Source: UBA961 sp049426725
GTDB lineage: Bacteria > Bacteroidota > Ignavibacteria > Kapaibacteriales > UBA961
Assembly: GCA_049426725.1 (NCBI GenBank)
Contig: JBMSYN010000004.1
Coordinates: 66,694-130,693, forward strand
Reading direction: 5' to 3'
DNA: 64,000 nucleotides
The notes below the pieces were generated by a model. It did not search any database. It worked only from the letters and a program-made list of their open reading frames with translations, and was not told the origin of the DNA. Position numbers and translations under genes: made by a program. Positions 18,254-27,578 of this stretch are shown here, in pieces; position 1 is the first letter of the stretch, and each line of letters opens with the position of its first letter.

Positions 18254-18261
18254 TAATTTTG
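18254..18261 (+). promoter_or_regulatory. Candidate -7 promoter element (TAATTTTG) for cdsA
   Basis: Perfect TAnnTTTG, 53 bases before the cdsA ATG, in the short divergent region shared with the dehydrogenase-like gene. Confidence 0.45.
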
Positions 18262-18314
18262 ACCGCCTTCCAAAGTGAAGGCAATGAGATTATTCACATA
18301 GCTCGGACTTTTGC

Positions 18315-19184
18315 ATGAGCACTCTTGCAAAGCGCATAATCATGGGTTTGATCGGCATTCCCATCATGATTTGGATGGTGATTCTTGGATCTCCGTATTT
18401 CACTGTTTTCTTTGGAATCGTTGCTGTATTGGCTTTGAGAGAATTATACCTTTTGCTTGATGCAAAGGGATTTTCTCCGCATCCTTTCATTGGCTTGATA
18501 ACCGGATTCTCCTGGATGATACTCCTTGATGTACAAGGTGAGCATGCCGGATATTTATTACTCCTGATTCTTTCTTTGGCAGGGCTGGCTACATTGTCGC
18601 TTGAATTGGCTAATTCCTATCAAGAGCGACATGCACCACCAGCAGGAGCGGTTGTCTCGACTTTGGGTGGAATTCTTTATGTGCCCGTCATGCTTTCCAA
18701 TGTGATTGTTTTGAGAACATTCGAACCAAAGGGAAATTTGACTCCATTTTTTGTGAATATGAGTATTGAACCCGGTGCTGCACTTGTGATTATTTTGTTT
18801 TTGGGTGTTTGGGCGGGTGATACTTTTGCTTATTTCGGTGGAATGGCATTTGGAAAAACCCCGCTCATGCCGCATATCAGTCCGAAAAAAACCGTTGAGG
18901 GAGCAATCATTGGCGTGATTGGCACAATATTGTGCATGCTTGCCGGAACATATTTTCTCATGCCCTCATTTCCTTTGTGGATCATGGTGATTGGTTCAAT
19001 ATCGCTCGCCTTTTTTGCGCCAATTGGTGATTTGGTGGAGTCAATGATCAAAAGAGATGCACATGTAAAGGATAGCTCGGAATTGATACCGGGTCATGGT
19101 GGTGCATTCGACAGATTCGACAGCATGTTATTTGCTGCACCCATCTTTAATGGGTTCATCTATGTGCTTTCAATGTGGTTGTGA
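18315..19184 (+). CDS. cdsA: Phosphatidate cytidylyltransferase (CDP-diacylglycerol synthase)
   Basis: Makes CDP-diacylglycerol from CTP and phosphatidic acid at the inner membrane, the branch point to all major phospholipids. 289 residues with about eight hydrophobic helices. The C-terminal family signature SMIKRDAHVKDSSELIPGHG is present, followed by GAFDRFDS, and ISPKKTVEGA is the other conserved block. Starts with ATG at 18315. Its TGA ends at 19184 and the opposing permease stop begins at 19185, leaving no intergenic base. Confidence 0.95.
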   Translation: MSTLAKRIIMGLIGIPIMIWMVILGSPYFTVFFGIVAVLALRELYLLLDAKGFSPHPFIGLITGFSWMILLDVQGEHAGYLLLLILSLAGLATLSLELANSYQERHAPPAGAVVSTLGGILYVPVMLSNVIVLRTFEPKGNLTPFFVNMSIEPGAALVIILFLGVWAGDTFAYFGGMAFGKTPLMPHISPKKTVEGAIIGVIGTILCMLAGTYFLMPSFPLWIMVIGSISLAFFAPIGDLVESMIKRDAHVKDSSELIPGHGGAFDRFDSMLFAAPIFNGFIYVLSMWL

Positions 19185-19970
19185 TTAACTGCTAGCTCCA
19201 TCATAGCTCTTCAATGACAATGAAAAGAATTTCACTGCGCAGAAAACCGTTATTGATGTGATGCATATCATGATCAGAAATGTTTCCAATGAAGCCTCTG
19301 AAAAGAGCAGAGAAGCTGGTACAGAAGCGATTATAGAAAGGGGAAAAATCGTAATGAATATTTTTCTGAACAAATTGCTATATATTCCATCGGGTCGCAT
19401 GGAGATTTGATAGAGTGCATAAAAAATACTTTGCACACCCGAAGCATTCACAAAGTAGAATGACATGCTTCCAACGATGGCTTCAAATGAAAAAAGCACC
19501 AATGATCCACATAAAATTCCAATAATCCAGCCAATCCATTGCATCACATGAATTGATTGATCATGTATCGATAAACCGATACCGAATATGATGAAGCTCA
19601 CTGCAACGTTCACAAGTGATGCCGTATTTACAAAACGGAAATAACTCAAGAATAAAGGAGAGACAGGCTTGAGTAAAAAGAAATCAAATTCCCCGGTGTT
19701 CACATAACGAGGGAAATGCCAGAAATTTGAAGCAATCAAAGTCATGTTCAGTGAATCAACAATGAAGAGAGTCCCCAAAAACAAATACGCTTCACTTTTT
19801 CCCAAACCGGCAAAAACAGGTGTGTACAAGAACATTATTTCAAAAAAACCGATTTGAACTGCACACCATACAATGTCCACAAGCACATGCAAAACAAAAT
19901 GCAAGCGATATTCCATGTCACGGGAAAGACAATTCTTGAAGAGGGTAATCCATAATCGAAAGAGATGCAT
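19185..19970 (-). CDS. ABC-2 family transporter permease
   Basis: 261 residues with about six membrane helices. The layout (MEYRLHFVLHVLVDIVW at the first helix, then GEFDFFLLKPVSPLFLSYF before the third) is the signature of the DUF990/COG3694-type ABC-2 permease, normally one of two permeases paired with an ATPase. Neither the ATPase nor the second permease is in the window, so the complex must be completed from elsewhere in the genome. It follows the PolB-like exonuclease with a one-base gap and is probably cotranscribed with it from the TATCTTTG at 20739. Substrate unknown. Confidence 0.82.
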   Translation of the reverse strand: MHLFRLWITLFKNCLSRDMEYRLHFVLHVLVDIVWCAVQIGFFEIMFLYTPVFAGLGKSEAYLFLGTLFIVDSLNMTLIASNFWHFPRYVNTGEFDFFLLKPVSPLFLSYFRFVNTASLVNVAVSFIIFGIGLSIHDQSIHVMQWIGWIIGILCGSLVLFSFEAIVGSMSFYFVNASGVQSIFYALYQISMRPDGIYSNLFRKIFITIFPLSIIASVPASLLFSEASLETFLIMICITSITVFCAVKFFSLSLKSYDGASS

Positions 19971-19971
19971 A

Positions 19972-20715
19972 TCAGCGTATGTCCGGAATAAAATCCTTCA
20001 TTGCCAAATACAATTCCCATGTTGCTTTGATGTCACGCAAACAATATTCGGAAATGACATCAAATTTCTTCTCGGCATATAACTCGCCAACTTTGGAACC
20101 ATCGACACCGGCTTCTTTTGGTGATTGTACGCCAAATGATTTTGCCACGAAATCAAAATTATATCTGCGCGTGGCACCGGATTGTTGTGGATTGAAAAAA
20201 CATAATTCATCAAGCAAATCAGTATGACTATCTCTGTAATTCCACCTTGTGCCTTGCATTAAATTCATCAAAGGTTTCACTTTGAGCAATGCCGAACGGA
20301 GCATCACGAATGGTGCATCAAATCCTCGTCCATTGAATGTGATCAAATGCGGTGAAGGATATGAAGTGAGCATTTTCCAAAAATGTTCAAGCAGTTTTGC
20401 TTCCGAGCACAAGAACATTTTATGTCCGGAGGGTAAATCCACTGTCTTTGAATCCTCATCAGAAAATTCTGGGTCAACCATGAATGCACCTGCTTTAAGT
20501 TCAGTCCATTCATCCCCATGTTTTTGCATGACTTTTATCCCCAGACAAATGATTTGGCCTGTAAGTGGAGAAAGAGCCATTTCATTGATTTTTTTCTCCT
20601 TGGCTTCATCAGTTGCAGCGCCTCTCAGCACATATTCTTGTCTTGATTCATCGAAGGAATCAAGTGATAATCCAGCTGTTTCGATGTCATAAATGATATA
20701 GGTTTTCCCGCTCAT
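19972..20715 (-). CDS. Predicted 3'-5' exonuclease of the PolB-like DEDD family
   Basis: 247 residues. DEDD exonuclease motifs: Exo I YDIETAG with Asp10 and Glu12, Exo II ITFNGRGFDAPFV, and Exo III YCLRDIKATWELY. It matches the stand-alone family related to the proofreading domain of DNA polymerase B. Its substrate (DNA or RNA) is not known. Metal ligands are all present, so it is probably active. The ATG at 20715 begins directly at the first beta strand; the longer frame start at 20751 would overlap the promoter element at 20739. Expected to be cytoplasmic. The ABC permease follows it in the same unit. Confidence 0.85.
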   Translation of the reverse strand: MSGKTYIIYDIETAGLSLDSFDESRQEYVLRGAATDEAKEKKINEMALSPLTGQIICLGIKVMQKHGDEWTELKAGAFMVDPEFSDEDSKTVDLPSGHKMFLCSEAKLLEHFWKMLTSYPSPHLITFNGRGFDAPFVMLRSALLKVKPLMNLMQGTRWNYRDSHTDLLDELCFFNPQQSGATRRYNFDFVAKSFGVQSPKEAGVDGSKVGELYAEKKFDVISEYCLRDIKATWELYLAMKDFIPDIR

Positions 20716-20738
20716 GGAATTCTCCAAAAATTGATGTG

Positions 20739-20746
20739 CAAAGATA
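20739..20746 (-). promoter_or_regulatory. Candidate -7 promoter element (TATCTTTG) for the PolB-like exonuclease
   Basis: Perfect octamer, also extended as TGTATCTTTG, 24 bases before the ATG at 20715. It makes the longer reading frame beginning at 20751 unlikely. Confidence 0.55.
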
Positions 20747-20861
20747 CACAAATTGAAAGACCCTTTTAACCGTGTATTTGCTTCAATTTAACCTGGTACA
20801 CACTCAAGTCACAATCTGTCGATTCCGTATATTGCAATGCAGCATTTTATGGTTATTCCTC

Positions 20862-23060
20862 ATGAGCGCAAGGCGAAGTCAATCCCGAAAAATTCAAGGA
20901 GATGATGATCAGCAAATCTCCATGGAATTCGTGTTTCCACAGAACAGATTGAAAATCATGTTCGGGTTATTTCTTGGACTCTTCCTGCTTCTTCTTGTCC
21001 GAATTTTCTATGTGCAGGTAATCAAAGCTGATGCCATCATGGCATTGTCGAAAGGACAACACATGGTGCCGGTCACATTGCAAGCAAAAAGAGGAGAGAT
21101 TCTCGACAGAAATGGAAGGGTGATTGTTGCGAATGTGAAAGCCACTACCTATGCAATTGACATCACAAAAGTGAAAAATAAGCATGGCATCGCAACTGCA
21201 TTGTTTTTGGCGATTGGTGAATCCATTGAATATTGGGAAAAGAAAATTGAACAGGGTAAAGGTCAGTATACTTTATTGGCTCGAGATGTTACTGCCCGAC
21301 ATCCCATGCTTGATACCATAAAAGATCCCGGATTTATAAGGCAACCAACATATAAGCGAAGTTATGTGTATGGTTCAGGAGCTGCGCAAGTGGTGGGCTT
21401 CACCGATACGGAAAAGCGGGGTTTGGCAGGCTTGGAATTGATGCTGGATTCACTTCTTCGTGGTGTTGATGGGAAAACATATATGCGAAGAGATGCTGTG
21501 GGGAATCTCTACTATTCTCATGAAATACCTGTTTTGGAACCCACTGATGGTCATTCCACCATGCTAACTTTAGATATCGAATTACAGAGAATGGCTGAGT
21601 ATGAATTGTCTGAAGGTATTCGCACCTCTCAAGCTGAAGGTGGAACAGTGATTGCATTGGAGCCTGGAACGGGAGAAGTGCTTGCCATGGCTTCCTGGCC
21701 TACTTTTGACCCACATGACAGAAAATCCGCAATGCCTGATGCCATTCGCTTGCGTGGAATAACAGATATGTATGAACCTGGTTCCACATTTAAGTTGGTG
21801 ACTGCTTGCGCTGCTTTGGAGGAAGGAATAATCAAGCCGGAAAGCATGGTCAATGGAAATAATGGAACGCTCAAAGTTGGTGATTATGAAATCAAAGATT
21901 CTCATCCAATTGGCAAAGTACGATTTACGGAAGCATTAGAGCAGTCAAGCAATATTGTATTCGCAAAACTCTCGGATAAAATCGATGATTTCAAGTTTTA
22001 TAAATATGCTCGCGATTTTGGTTTTGGAATAATTCTTGGAATCGACTTCCCTGGCGAAGTTGCCGGAACGATGAAAAGACCAAAGCAATTTAATGCAACC
22101 ACAAAAAAATTCATGGCTTATGGCTATGAATTGGGTGCAACAGCACTACAAATGGTGAATGCATATTCAACAATTGCTAATGCCGGGGTGATGATGCGTC
22201 CATTCATCGTGAAGAAAATCATGAATTCCGGACAACAAATATTGTCGGAAACAAAGGTGCAAAGAATTCGTACGGTGCTCTCCGAAAAAACAGCGAAGAC
22301 AATGTCATCCATGTTGACAAGAGTCGTGGAATTCGGCACGGGAAAAGAAGCGCAAATCTCCGGGCTACGAATAGCCGGAAAAACAGGTACCGCACAACAA
22401 CTTGTTAATGGACAATATTCAAAACAGGACTATACGGCTTCATTCGTGGGATTTTTTCCAGCCGAAGCCCCGAAAGTTGCAATGATTGTAATGCTGCACA
22501 AACCCAAAGCGTCAATTTATGGTGGAACAACATCTGCTCCGATTTTTAAAAAAATTGCTCAAAAATGGATTACAGCATCGAGAATTCCAGTGACGAATGT
22601 TGAAGAAAGCAATGAACAAGTCAGAAAGCGTGTTCAAGATTCTTCCATTGTTCCGGACTTACGAGGTTTGACGTATGCGAATGCAAAGGAGTTATTGCAT
22701 GATGTAGGATTGAGAATCAAGGGTTCGGAAAATGGCACAGTGATTAGTCAGTCAAAAAAGCCTGGAATATGGCTGGAAAAAGGAAAGATTGTTGATGTTC
22801 ACACAAATGTCTCTGCAACACCCGTGCAACAATCAAAGTCCTTTGCTTTTGACAATAATCATTCAATCAAACCGGAACAACAGCATATCAAGAAGAATGT
22901 ATTGAAGCCAATGCCAGATGTTCGCGGCATGAGTGTTCGTCGTGCCCTGGCGGTTTTGCATTCCTCGGGATATAAAGCTCGATTGGTGGGCAAGGGGAAA
23001 GTGATTTCTCAGGTGAGATCAAAAGTCGATGCAAAAGAATGCGTGCTTCTAGCAAGATGA
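20862..23060 (+). CDS. ftsI: Penicillin-binding protein 3 type transpeptidase with PASTA domains (FtsI)
   Basis: Class B penicillin-binding protein that cross-links septal peptidoglycan. 732 residues: a short cytoplasmic tail, one membrane helix (about 31-50), a dimerisation domain with KRGEILDRNGRVIA-like sequence, and a transpeptidase domain. The transpeptidase has SxxK (STFK, 308-311), SxN (SSN, 362-364) and KTGT (507-510). Two C-terminal PASTA repeats follow (about 613-672 and 688-732; PDLRGLTYANAKELL and PDVRGMSVRRALAVL). PASTA domains on FtsI are usual in Bacteroidota. ATG at 20862 chosen because upstream residues are unrelated and the cytoplasmic tail is then of normal length. No mra, ftsL or mur genes adjoin it, so it lies outside a dcw cluster. 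Its TGA abuts the xerD stop. Confidence 0.94.
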   Translation: MSARRSQSRKIQGDDDQQISMEFVFPQNRLKIMFGLFLGLFLLLLVRIFYVQVIKADAIMALSKGQHMVPVTLQAKRGEILDRNGRVIVANVKATTYAIDITKVKNKHGIATALFLAIGESIEYWEKKIEQGKGQYTLLARDVTARHPMLDTIKDPGFIRQPTYKRSYVYGSGAAQVVGFTDTEKRGLAGLELMLDSLLRGVDGKTYMRRDAVGNLYYSHEIPVLEPTDGHSTMLTLDIELQRMAEYELSEGIRTSQAEGGTVIALEPGTGEVLAMASWPTFDPHDRKSAMPDAIRLRGITDMYEPGSTFKLVTACAALEEGIIKPESMVNGNNGTLKVGDYEIKDSHPIGKVRFTEALEQSSNIVFAKLSDKIDDFKFYKYARDFGFGIILGIDFPGEVAGTMKRPKQFNATTKKFMAYGYELGATALQMVNAYSTIANAGVMMRPFIVKKIMNSGQQILSETKVQRIRTVLSEKTAKTMSSMLTRVVEFGTGKEAQISGLRIAGKTGTAQQLVNGQYSKQDYTASFVGFFPAEAPKVAMIVMLHKPKASIYGGTTSAPIFKKIAQKWITASRIPVTNVEESNEQVRKRVQDSSIVPDLRGLTYANAKELLHDVGLRIKGSENGTVISQSKKPGIWLEKGKIVDVHTNVSATPVQQSKSFAFDNNHSIKPEQQHIKKNVLKPMPDVRGMSVRRALAVLHSSGYKARLVGKGKVISQVRSKVDAKECVLLAR

Positions 23061-23990
23061 TCATCCGCGAGGATGATAGGTTTTGTGAACCTGCCTTATG
23101 AATTCTCGGTCGATATGCGTATAAATCTGCGTTGTGCTTATGTCTGAATGACCAAGCATTTCTTGCAATGCTCGCAAATCTGCTCCGCCCTCCAATAAAT
23201 GCGTTGCGAAGGAATGTCTGAATGTATGCGGATGGACATGTTTTTCAATGCCGGCTTGTTTTGTTGCTTCACTGACGATTGACCACACGCTCATGCGAGA
23301 AATCCCAGTCCCTCTTTGATTCAAGAAAACAATATCATCAGTAGCCTTACCCACTTTCATGAAATGCGGTCTTACTTCTTCTTGATATTGTCCAACCCAA
23401 TCCAGCGCAGAAGAACCAATGGGAACGATTCTCTCTTTCGACCCTTTCCCAAAAACGCGAATCACTTCTTGCTCCAAAAGCATGTCTCTTTGCTTTAAAC
23501 CACATAATTCCGATACTCGAAGACCGCAAGCATAGAGCAATTCGAGAATCGCTCGATTTCTTATTCCCGGAAGTGTTGAGGTGTCGGGTTGTTCTAAAAT
23601 CGACAGCATTTCATCTATCGATAAAGTATCGGGTAATGTTCTTCTTGATTTCGGTAATTCCGCCTTTTCTGTGATATCGGTATCGATGGACTTATTGGTG
23701 AAGAGAAAAGAAAAGAAGCCGCGAAGTGATGAGAGGGTACGGGTTCTTGATGAAAGGGCAAGACCCAATTCCTCGAGCATCATCAGAAATGAATTCACGG
23801 TGGAAATTTGAATCTCATCGAAGCGAACTATGCCTTGTGAATGAGCATGGAGAACAAAACGCTCTATGTCAAACATATATGCTGTAATTGTATTCTCACT
23901 CACCCCTTTTTCCAGAGCAAGAAATCTCTTATAGGATTGCAATTCCCTTTTTAATGAAAGGGGAAGGTCTGTGGATGAATCATCCATCAT
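23061..23990 (-). CDS. xerD: Site-specific tyrosine recombinase (XerC/XerD)
   Basis: 309 residues. Resolves chromosome dimers at dif during division. An N-terminal SAM-like core-binding domain (about 10-100) is followed by the catalytic domain with the full set of residues: Arg158 (CGLRVSEL), Lys182 (FGKGSKER), His255 and Arg258 (HTFRHSFATHLLEGG), His281 (LGHSDISTTQIYTH) and Tyr290. Length and motif spacing match housekeeping XerD better than phage integrases, and no phage genes or attachment repeats adjoin it. XerC versus XerD cannot be decided here. It follows guaB after seven bases and is probably cotranscribed with it. Confidence 0.9.
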   Translation of the reverse strand: MMDDSSTDLPLSLKRELQSYKRFLALEKGVSENTITAYMFDIERFVLHAHSQGIVRFDEIQISTVNSFLMMLEELGLALSSRTRTLSSLRGFFSFLFTNKSIDTDITEKAELPKSRRTLPDTLSIDEMLSILEQPDTSTLPGIRNRAILELLYACGLRVSELCGLKQRDMLLEQEVIRVFGKGSKERIVPIGSSALDWVGQYQEEVRPHFMKVGKATDDIVFLNQRGTGISRMSVWSIVSEATKQAGIEKHVHPHTFRHSFATHLLEGGADLRALQEMLGHSDISTTQIYTHIDREFIRQVHKTYHPRG

Positions 23991-23997
23991 TCATGCA

Positions 23998-25461
23998 TCA
24001 TGAAAAGTAATTTGGGGATGCTTTTGTGACAACCACATCATGTGGATGTGATTCTTTCAAACCGGCACCGGTGATTTTCACGAATTGTGCATTCTCTTGC
24101 AATGCGGGAATTGTTCCACATCCACAATAACCCATCGAGGCGCGCAATCCGCCGGTCAATTGATAGATGGTATCGCTGGCATTTCCTTTGAAGGGCACAC
24201 GACCTTCAATTCCTTCTGGTACCAGTTTTGCAAGACCATCTTCCATGTCTTGAAAATAGCGATCTGCAGAGCCTTGTTGCATCGCCCCGAGTGAACCCAT
24301 CCCTCGATACATTTTATATGCACGGCCTTCAAGTAGAATTTTTTCTCCGGGTGATTCCTCATGTCCGGCGAGCATACCGCCAATCATCACACAATCAGCA
24401 CCTGCCGCAATCGCTTTTGCAACATCTCCGGTTTGCTTGATTCCACCATCTGCAATCACAGGCACTCCATGTTTATGAGCTTCGGATGCTGCCTCCATAA
24501 TTGCAGTCAATTGCGGTACGCCAACACCGGCTATGATGCGCGTTGTACAAATGCTTCCCGGGCCAATTCCAACTTTTACTCCATCAGCTCCGGCTTCAAT
24601 CAACGCTTTTGCAGCTTCGGCAGTACCAATATTTCCACCAATGATTTGAAGATCAGGAAATGCTGTTTTCACTGCTTTGATCATGTCCAATACACCACGA
24701 GAATGACCATGCGCGGTATCTATGATCACGATGTCAACTCCTGCTTGATGCAAAGCTTTGACTCTATCCATGGTTTCGGCAGCAATACCAACAGCAGCAC
24801 CAACACGCAATCTGCCTAATTCATCTTTGCAGGCATTGGGATATTTCTTCTTTTTTTGAATGTCTTTGAATGTGATCAATCCCTGTAATTGACCGTCAGC
24901 ATCAACCACCGGCAATTTTTCAATGCGATGCTTTTCAAGTATTTGCTCGGCTTCTTCCAATGTTGTTCCCAAAGGCGCCGTAATAATGGTGTCTTTGGTC
25001 ATGAGCTCGGCAATTTTTTGATCACCCTTTGTTTTGAAACGTAAATCACGATTCGTCGCAATACCTATGAGCGCTCCTTGTTCGTCAATCACCGGAAATC
25101 CGGCAATCTTGTATTTAGCCATAAGGGCAAGTGCATCTTGAGCGGTATTAGTTGCTTTTAATGTGATTGGATTGCGAATCATCCCGCTTTCAGAGCGTTT
25201 GACTTTGTCCACTTCATCTGCTTGAGCTTCAATGGACATATTTTTATGAATGATTCCGATTCCACCTTCTCTGGCAAGGGCAATTGCCATTTCCGATTCA
25301 GTGACGGTGTCCATTGCCGCTGAAACTATAGGAATATTCAGGGTTATATTCCGAGTGATCCTCGTTTTTAGCGAAGTTTCACGGGGTAAAACCTCTGAAT
25401 AGCGGGGTACAAGCAGTACATCATCAAAAGTGATGCCTTCGGAGATAATCTTTGGATTCAT
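23998..25461 (-). CDS. guaB: Inosine-5'-monophosphate dehydrogenase
   Basis: Oxidises IMP to XMP with NAD, the first step of GMP synthesis. 487 residues, the normal bacterial length. The (beta/alpha)8 barrel begins TFDDVLLVPRYS, with PIVSAAMDTVTE early on. A pair of CBS domains is inserted at about 95-205. Catalytic Cys305 lies in GIGPGSICTTR. The IMP-phosphate loop ADGGIKQTGD and the flap region YRGMGSLGAM are intact. ATG at 25461. Transcribed with xerD. No perfect promoter octamer was found upstream on this strand. Confidence 0.97.
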   Translation of the reverse strand: MNPKIISEGITFDDVLLVPRYSEVLPRETSLKTRITRNITLNIPIVSAAMDTVTESEMAIALAREGGIGIIHKNMSIEAQADEVDKVKRSESGMIRNPITLKATNTAQDALALMAKYKIAGFPVIDEQGALIGIATNRDLRFKTKGDQKIAELMTKDTIITAPLGTTLEEAEQILEKHRIEKLPVVDADGQLQGLITFKDIQKKKKYPNACKDELGRLRVGAAVGIAAETMDRVKALHQAGVDIVIIDTAHGHSRGVLDMIKAVKTAFPDLQIIGGNIGTAEAAKALIEAGADGVKVGIGPGSICTTRIIAGVGVPQLTAIMEAASEAHKHGVPVIADGGIKQTGDVAKAIAAGADCVMIGGMLAGHEESPGEKILLEGRAYKMYRGMGSLGAMQQGSADRYFQDMEDGLAKLVPEGIEGRVPFKGNASDTIYQLTGGLRASMGYCGCGTIPALQENAQFVKITGAGLKESHPHDVVVTKASPNYFS

Positions 25462-25549
25462 GAATCTTTAGAACCGGAAGGTGTGGAACATATAGAGCAA
25501 GAATCTGGCCTTCTAAACTCTATCCTCACGCAATTTACGGAATATCCCC

Positions 25550-25557
25550 TAATTTTG
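25550..25557 (+). promoter_or_regulatory. Candidate -7 promoter element (TAATTTTG) for the sufU operon
   Basis: Perfect TAnnTTTG 82 bases before the sufU ATG. The leader contains the short inverted segment ACGATTT/AAATCGT (around 25572-25592), which could fold, but no known riboswitch pattern was seen. Confidence 0.45.
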
Positions 25558-25631
25558 AGGTTTGGCTGTGAACGATTTCATGGAAAAAATCGTTAATACC
25601 TAACTTATGACAGCAAATCCAATGGCAAAAC

Positions 25632-26081
25632 ATGAATGAAATACAAGCTTTATATCAGCAAATGATCTTGGATCACAATAAGAATCCAAGAAATTTTGCT
25701 GAAATGCATGATCCCACGCATAGTTCAGAAGGGCATAATCCTTTATGTGGTGATGAAGTGACGATTTATATGAATATTCAAGATGGAATCATTCAAGACA
25801 TCTCATTTCAAGGTTCGGGCTGTGCCATTTCCACTTCATCGGCTTCCATCATGACTACAGTCTTGAAAGGGAAAACGATTCAAGAAGCGGAGAAATTTTT
25901 CAATCAATTTCATGGAATCGTTACCGCATCCATGGATACTACAATCAATACCGATGATTTGGGAAAACTTGCAGTCTTCACAGGTGTGAGAGAATTTCCT
26001 GCTCGGGTCAAATGTGCATCACTTGCTTGGCATACCATGAATAATGCCATGCACGGAGATGGCAAGGCAAGCACTGAATAA
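25632..26081 (+). CDS. sufU: SufU/IscU-type iron-sulfur cluster assembly scaffold
   Basis: 149 residues. Scaffold or sulfur-acceptor protein of Fe-S cluster assembly. Three conserved Cys: Cys39 followed by Gly-Asp (NPLCGDEV), Cys64 (GSGCAISTSSAS) and Cys128 (RVKCASLAW). The insertion between the second and third Cys and the overall length are the SufU type, in which the Cys and Asp41 bind zinc. It is first in a three-gene set with a SufT-like protein and a ferredoxin reductase. The cysteine desulfurase SufS and SufBCD are not in the window. ATG at 25632 gives the usual N-terminus (ALYQQMILDHNKNPRN). Confidence 0.93.
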   Translation: MNEIQALYQQMILDHNKNPRNFAEMHDPTHSSEGHNPLCGDEVTIYMNIQDGIIQDISFQGSGCAISTSSASIMTTVLKGKTIQEAEKFFNQFHGIVTASMDTTINTDDLGKLAVFTGVREFPARVKCASLAWHTMNNAMHGDGKASTE

Positions 26082-26095
26082 TCAAAGAGAAATCA

Positions 26096-26482
26096 ATGAA
26101 AAAATTCATTCCACTTAAACTCGATGATAGCGAAAATCATGAAAAGCCGAAGCCAAAGGATATACCTCCTGCTGATGCTCCTGTGATTGATCGTATCATT
26201 GCCAATATTCAAACAGTGTATGACCCCGAAATTCCGGTCGACATTTTTGCATTGGGATTGATCTATTCCGTTCGATTCAATGAAGACACAAAAAAAGCCG
26301 AAGTGGTGATGACATTAACATCGCCGGGATGCTTTGCCGCTGGCATGATACCGGGACAAGTTGAGCAAAAGGTATTGGAAGTCCCGGAAGTCGAGTCGGT
26401 TCATGTTGAGCTCACTTTTGACCCACCATGGGATAAAACAATGATGAGTGAAGCAGCAAGATTGGAATTGGGTTTTTGGTAA
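26096..26482 (+). CDS. sufT: SufT-like DUF59/MIP18 family Fe-S protein maturation factor
   Basis: 128 residues, a single DUF59 domain (about 30-125) after a charged N-terminus. Conserved segments: VYDPEIPVDIFALGLIY (the DPE-IPV signature) and MTLTSPGCFAAGMIP with the single conserved Cys of the family. Members such as SufT and the PaaD homologues assist Fe-S cluster insertion into target proteins. Position 14 bases after sufU supports the SufT reading over PaaD, since no phenylacetate genes are present. ATG at 26096. Confidence 0.88.
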   Translation: MKKFIPLKLDDSENHEKPKPKDIPPADAPVIDRIIANIQTVYDPEIPVDIFALGLIYSVRFNEDTKKAEVVMTLTSPGCFAAGMIPGQVEQKVLEVPEVESVHVELTFDPPWDKTMMSEAARLELGFW

Positions 26483-26512
26483 AGACAACATTTATAATTT
26501 TTTGGATGATTC

Positions 26513-27553
26513 ATGTTCAGAAGCATTACGGTTTCAGCAATTAAACGCTTGACCCCACAAGCAGTCGCAATTTCATTCTCGGTTCCGGAAGACTTGCGCG
26601 AGGAGTTTTCTTATGCACCGGGACAATATATTACCTTGAAAATTGAAGTTGATGGTCAGAAAGTGAATAGAGCATATTCGCTCTGCTCTTCACCATTTTC
26701 CGGTGAACCTCATACAATTGGCGTAAAACAAACAGAACAAGGATTGGCATCAACATTCCTCAATACTGAATTGTCAATCGGAGATACCCTGCAAGTGATG
26801 AAACCAATGGGGAATTTTACTCTGCAAGTGCAATCGGATAGAGCGCGCCACATCATCTTGATTGGTGGTGGAAGCGGTATCACACCACTACTTTCCATTG
26901 CTAAAAGTGCATTGTTGAAAGAAACGCAATCAAAGGTCACATTGATTTATGGAAATAAGGATCAACAATCGATCATGTTTCGTGATGAATTGAATGAATT
27001 ATCCAATGGAAATGATGCTTTCACGATGATCAATGTGCTGGAAGATTCCGGTGGAGATCATCAAGGAATCTTGAACAAAGAAATGTTGCAAATGTTGCTC
27101 TCATCATACATAAGTGAAAACAATGCTGAATTCTTCATTTGTGGTCCATCGCCGGTCATGGCACATGCCGAATCAGTGCTTGAACAATATGCAGTCCCCA
27201 AAGAGCGGATTCATCGTGAGTTTTTCACAGCGCCTTTGACAATTGATGAAGAATCTGCTGAAAAGCCTGAAACTTCTGAAAAGCAGATTGGCGTAACTTT
27301 ATACGGAAAATCCTATGAGATTGTGGTCAATCCGGGTGAAACGATTCTCGAGGCAGGCATTAGACAGCAATTGGATCCGCCTTATGCATGTCAAATTGCG
27401 GCTTGTTGTACCTGTAGGGCAAAATTGCGAAGTGGTCAAGTACACATGGACAGCAGAGAAGCCCTCACTGATGATGAAATAGAAGAAGGATATATCCTGA
27501 CCTGCCAAGCGCATCCATTGACCGATGATGTCATCGTAGATTTTGATGGATGA
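26513..27553 (+). CDS. Ferredoxin-NADP reductase-like oxidoreductase with C-terminal 2Fe-2S domain (PaaE-like)
   Basis: 346 residues. An FAD-binding domain shows RAYSLCS (53-59) for the flavin. The NAD(P) domain has LIGGGSGITPLLSI, then ICGPSPVMAH. A plant-type 2Fe-2S ferredoxin domain (about 260-346) has the ligands CQIAACCTC and a last Cys in ILTCQAHP. The order reductase then ferredoxin is that of PaaE (phenylacetyl-CoA epoxidase reductase) and of hybrid-cluster reductases. With no paaABCD here and with sufU and sufT in front, a general electron-transfer role to an oxygenase or to Fe-S assembly is as likely. A strong terminator follows at 27579. Confidence 0.88.
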   Translation: MFRSITVSAIKRLTPQAVAISFSVPEDLREEFSYAPGQYITLKIEVDGQKVNRAYSLCSSPFSGEPHTIGVKQTEQGLASTFLNTELSIGDTLQVMKPMGNFTLQVQSDRARHIILIGGGSGITPLLSIAKSALLKETQSKVTLIYGNKDQQSIMFRDELNELSNGNDAFTMINVLEDSGGDHQGILNKEMLQMLLSSYISENNAEFFICGPSPVMAHAESVLEQYAVPKERIHREFFTAPLTIDEESAEKPETSEKQIGVTLYGKSYEIVVNPGETILEAGIRQQLDPPYACQIAACCTCRAKLRSGQVHMDSREALTDDEIEEGYILTCQAHPLTDDVIVDFDG

Positions 27554-27578
27554 TCATAGATGGCATTGATGAATTGCC

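Noticed and set aside
23061..23990. XerD gene as an integrase marking a mobile element
   Set aside because: It has housekeeping length and context with guaB, and no attachment repeats or phage genes are nearby.
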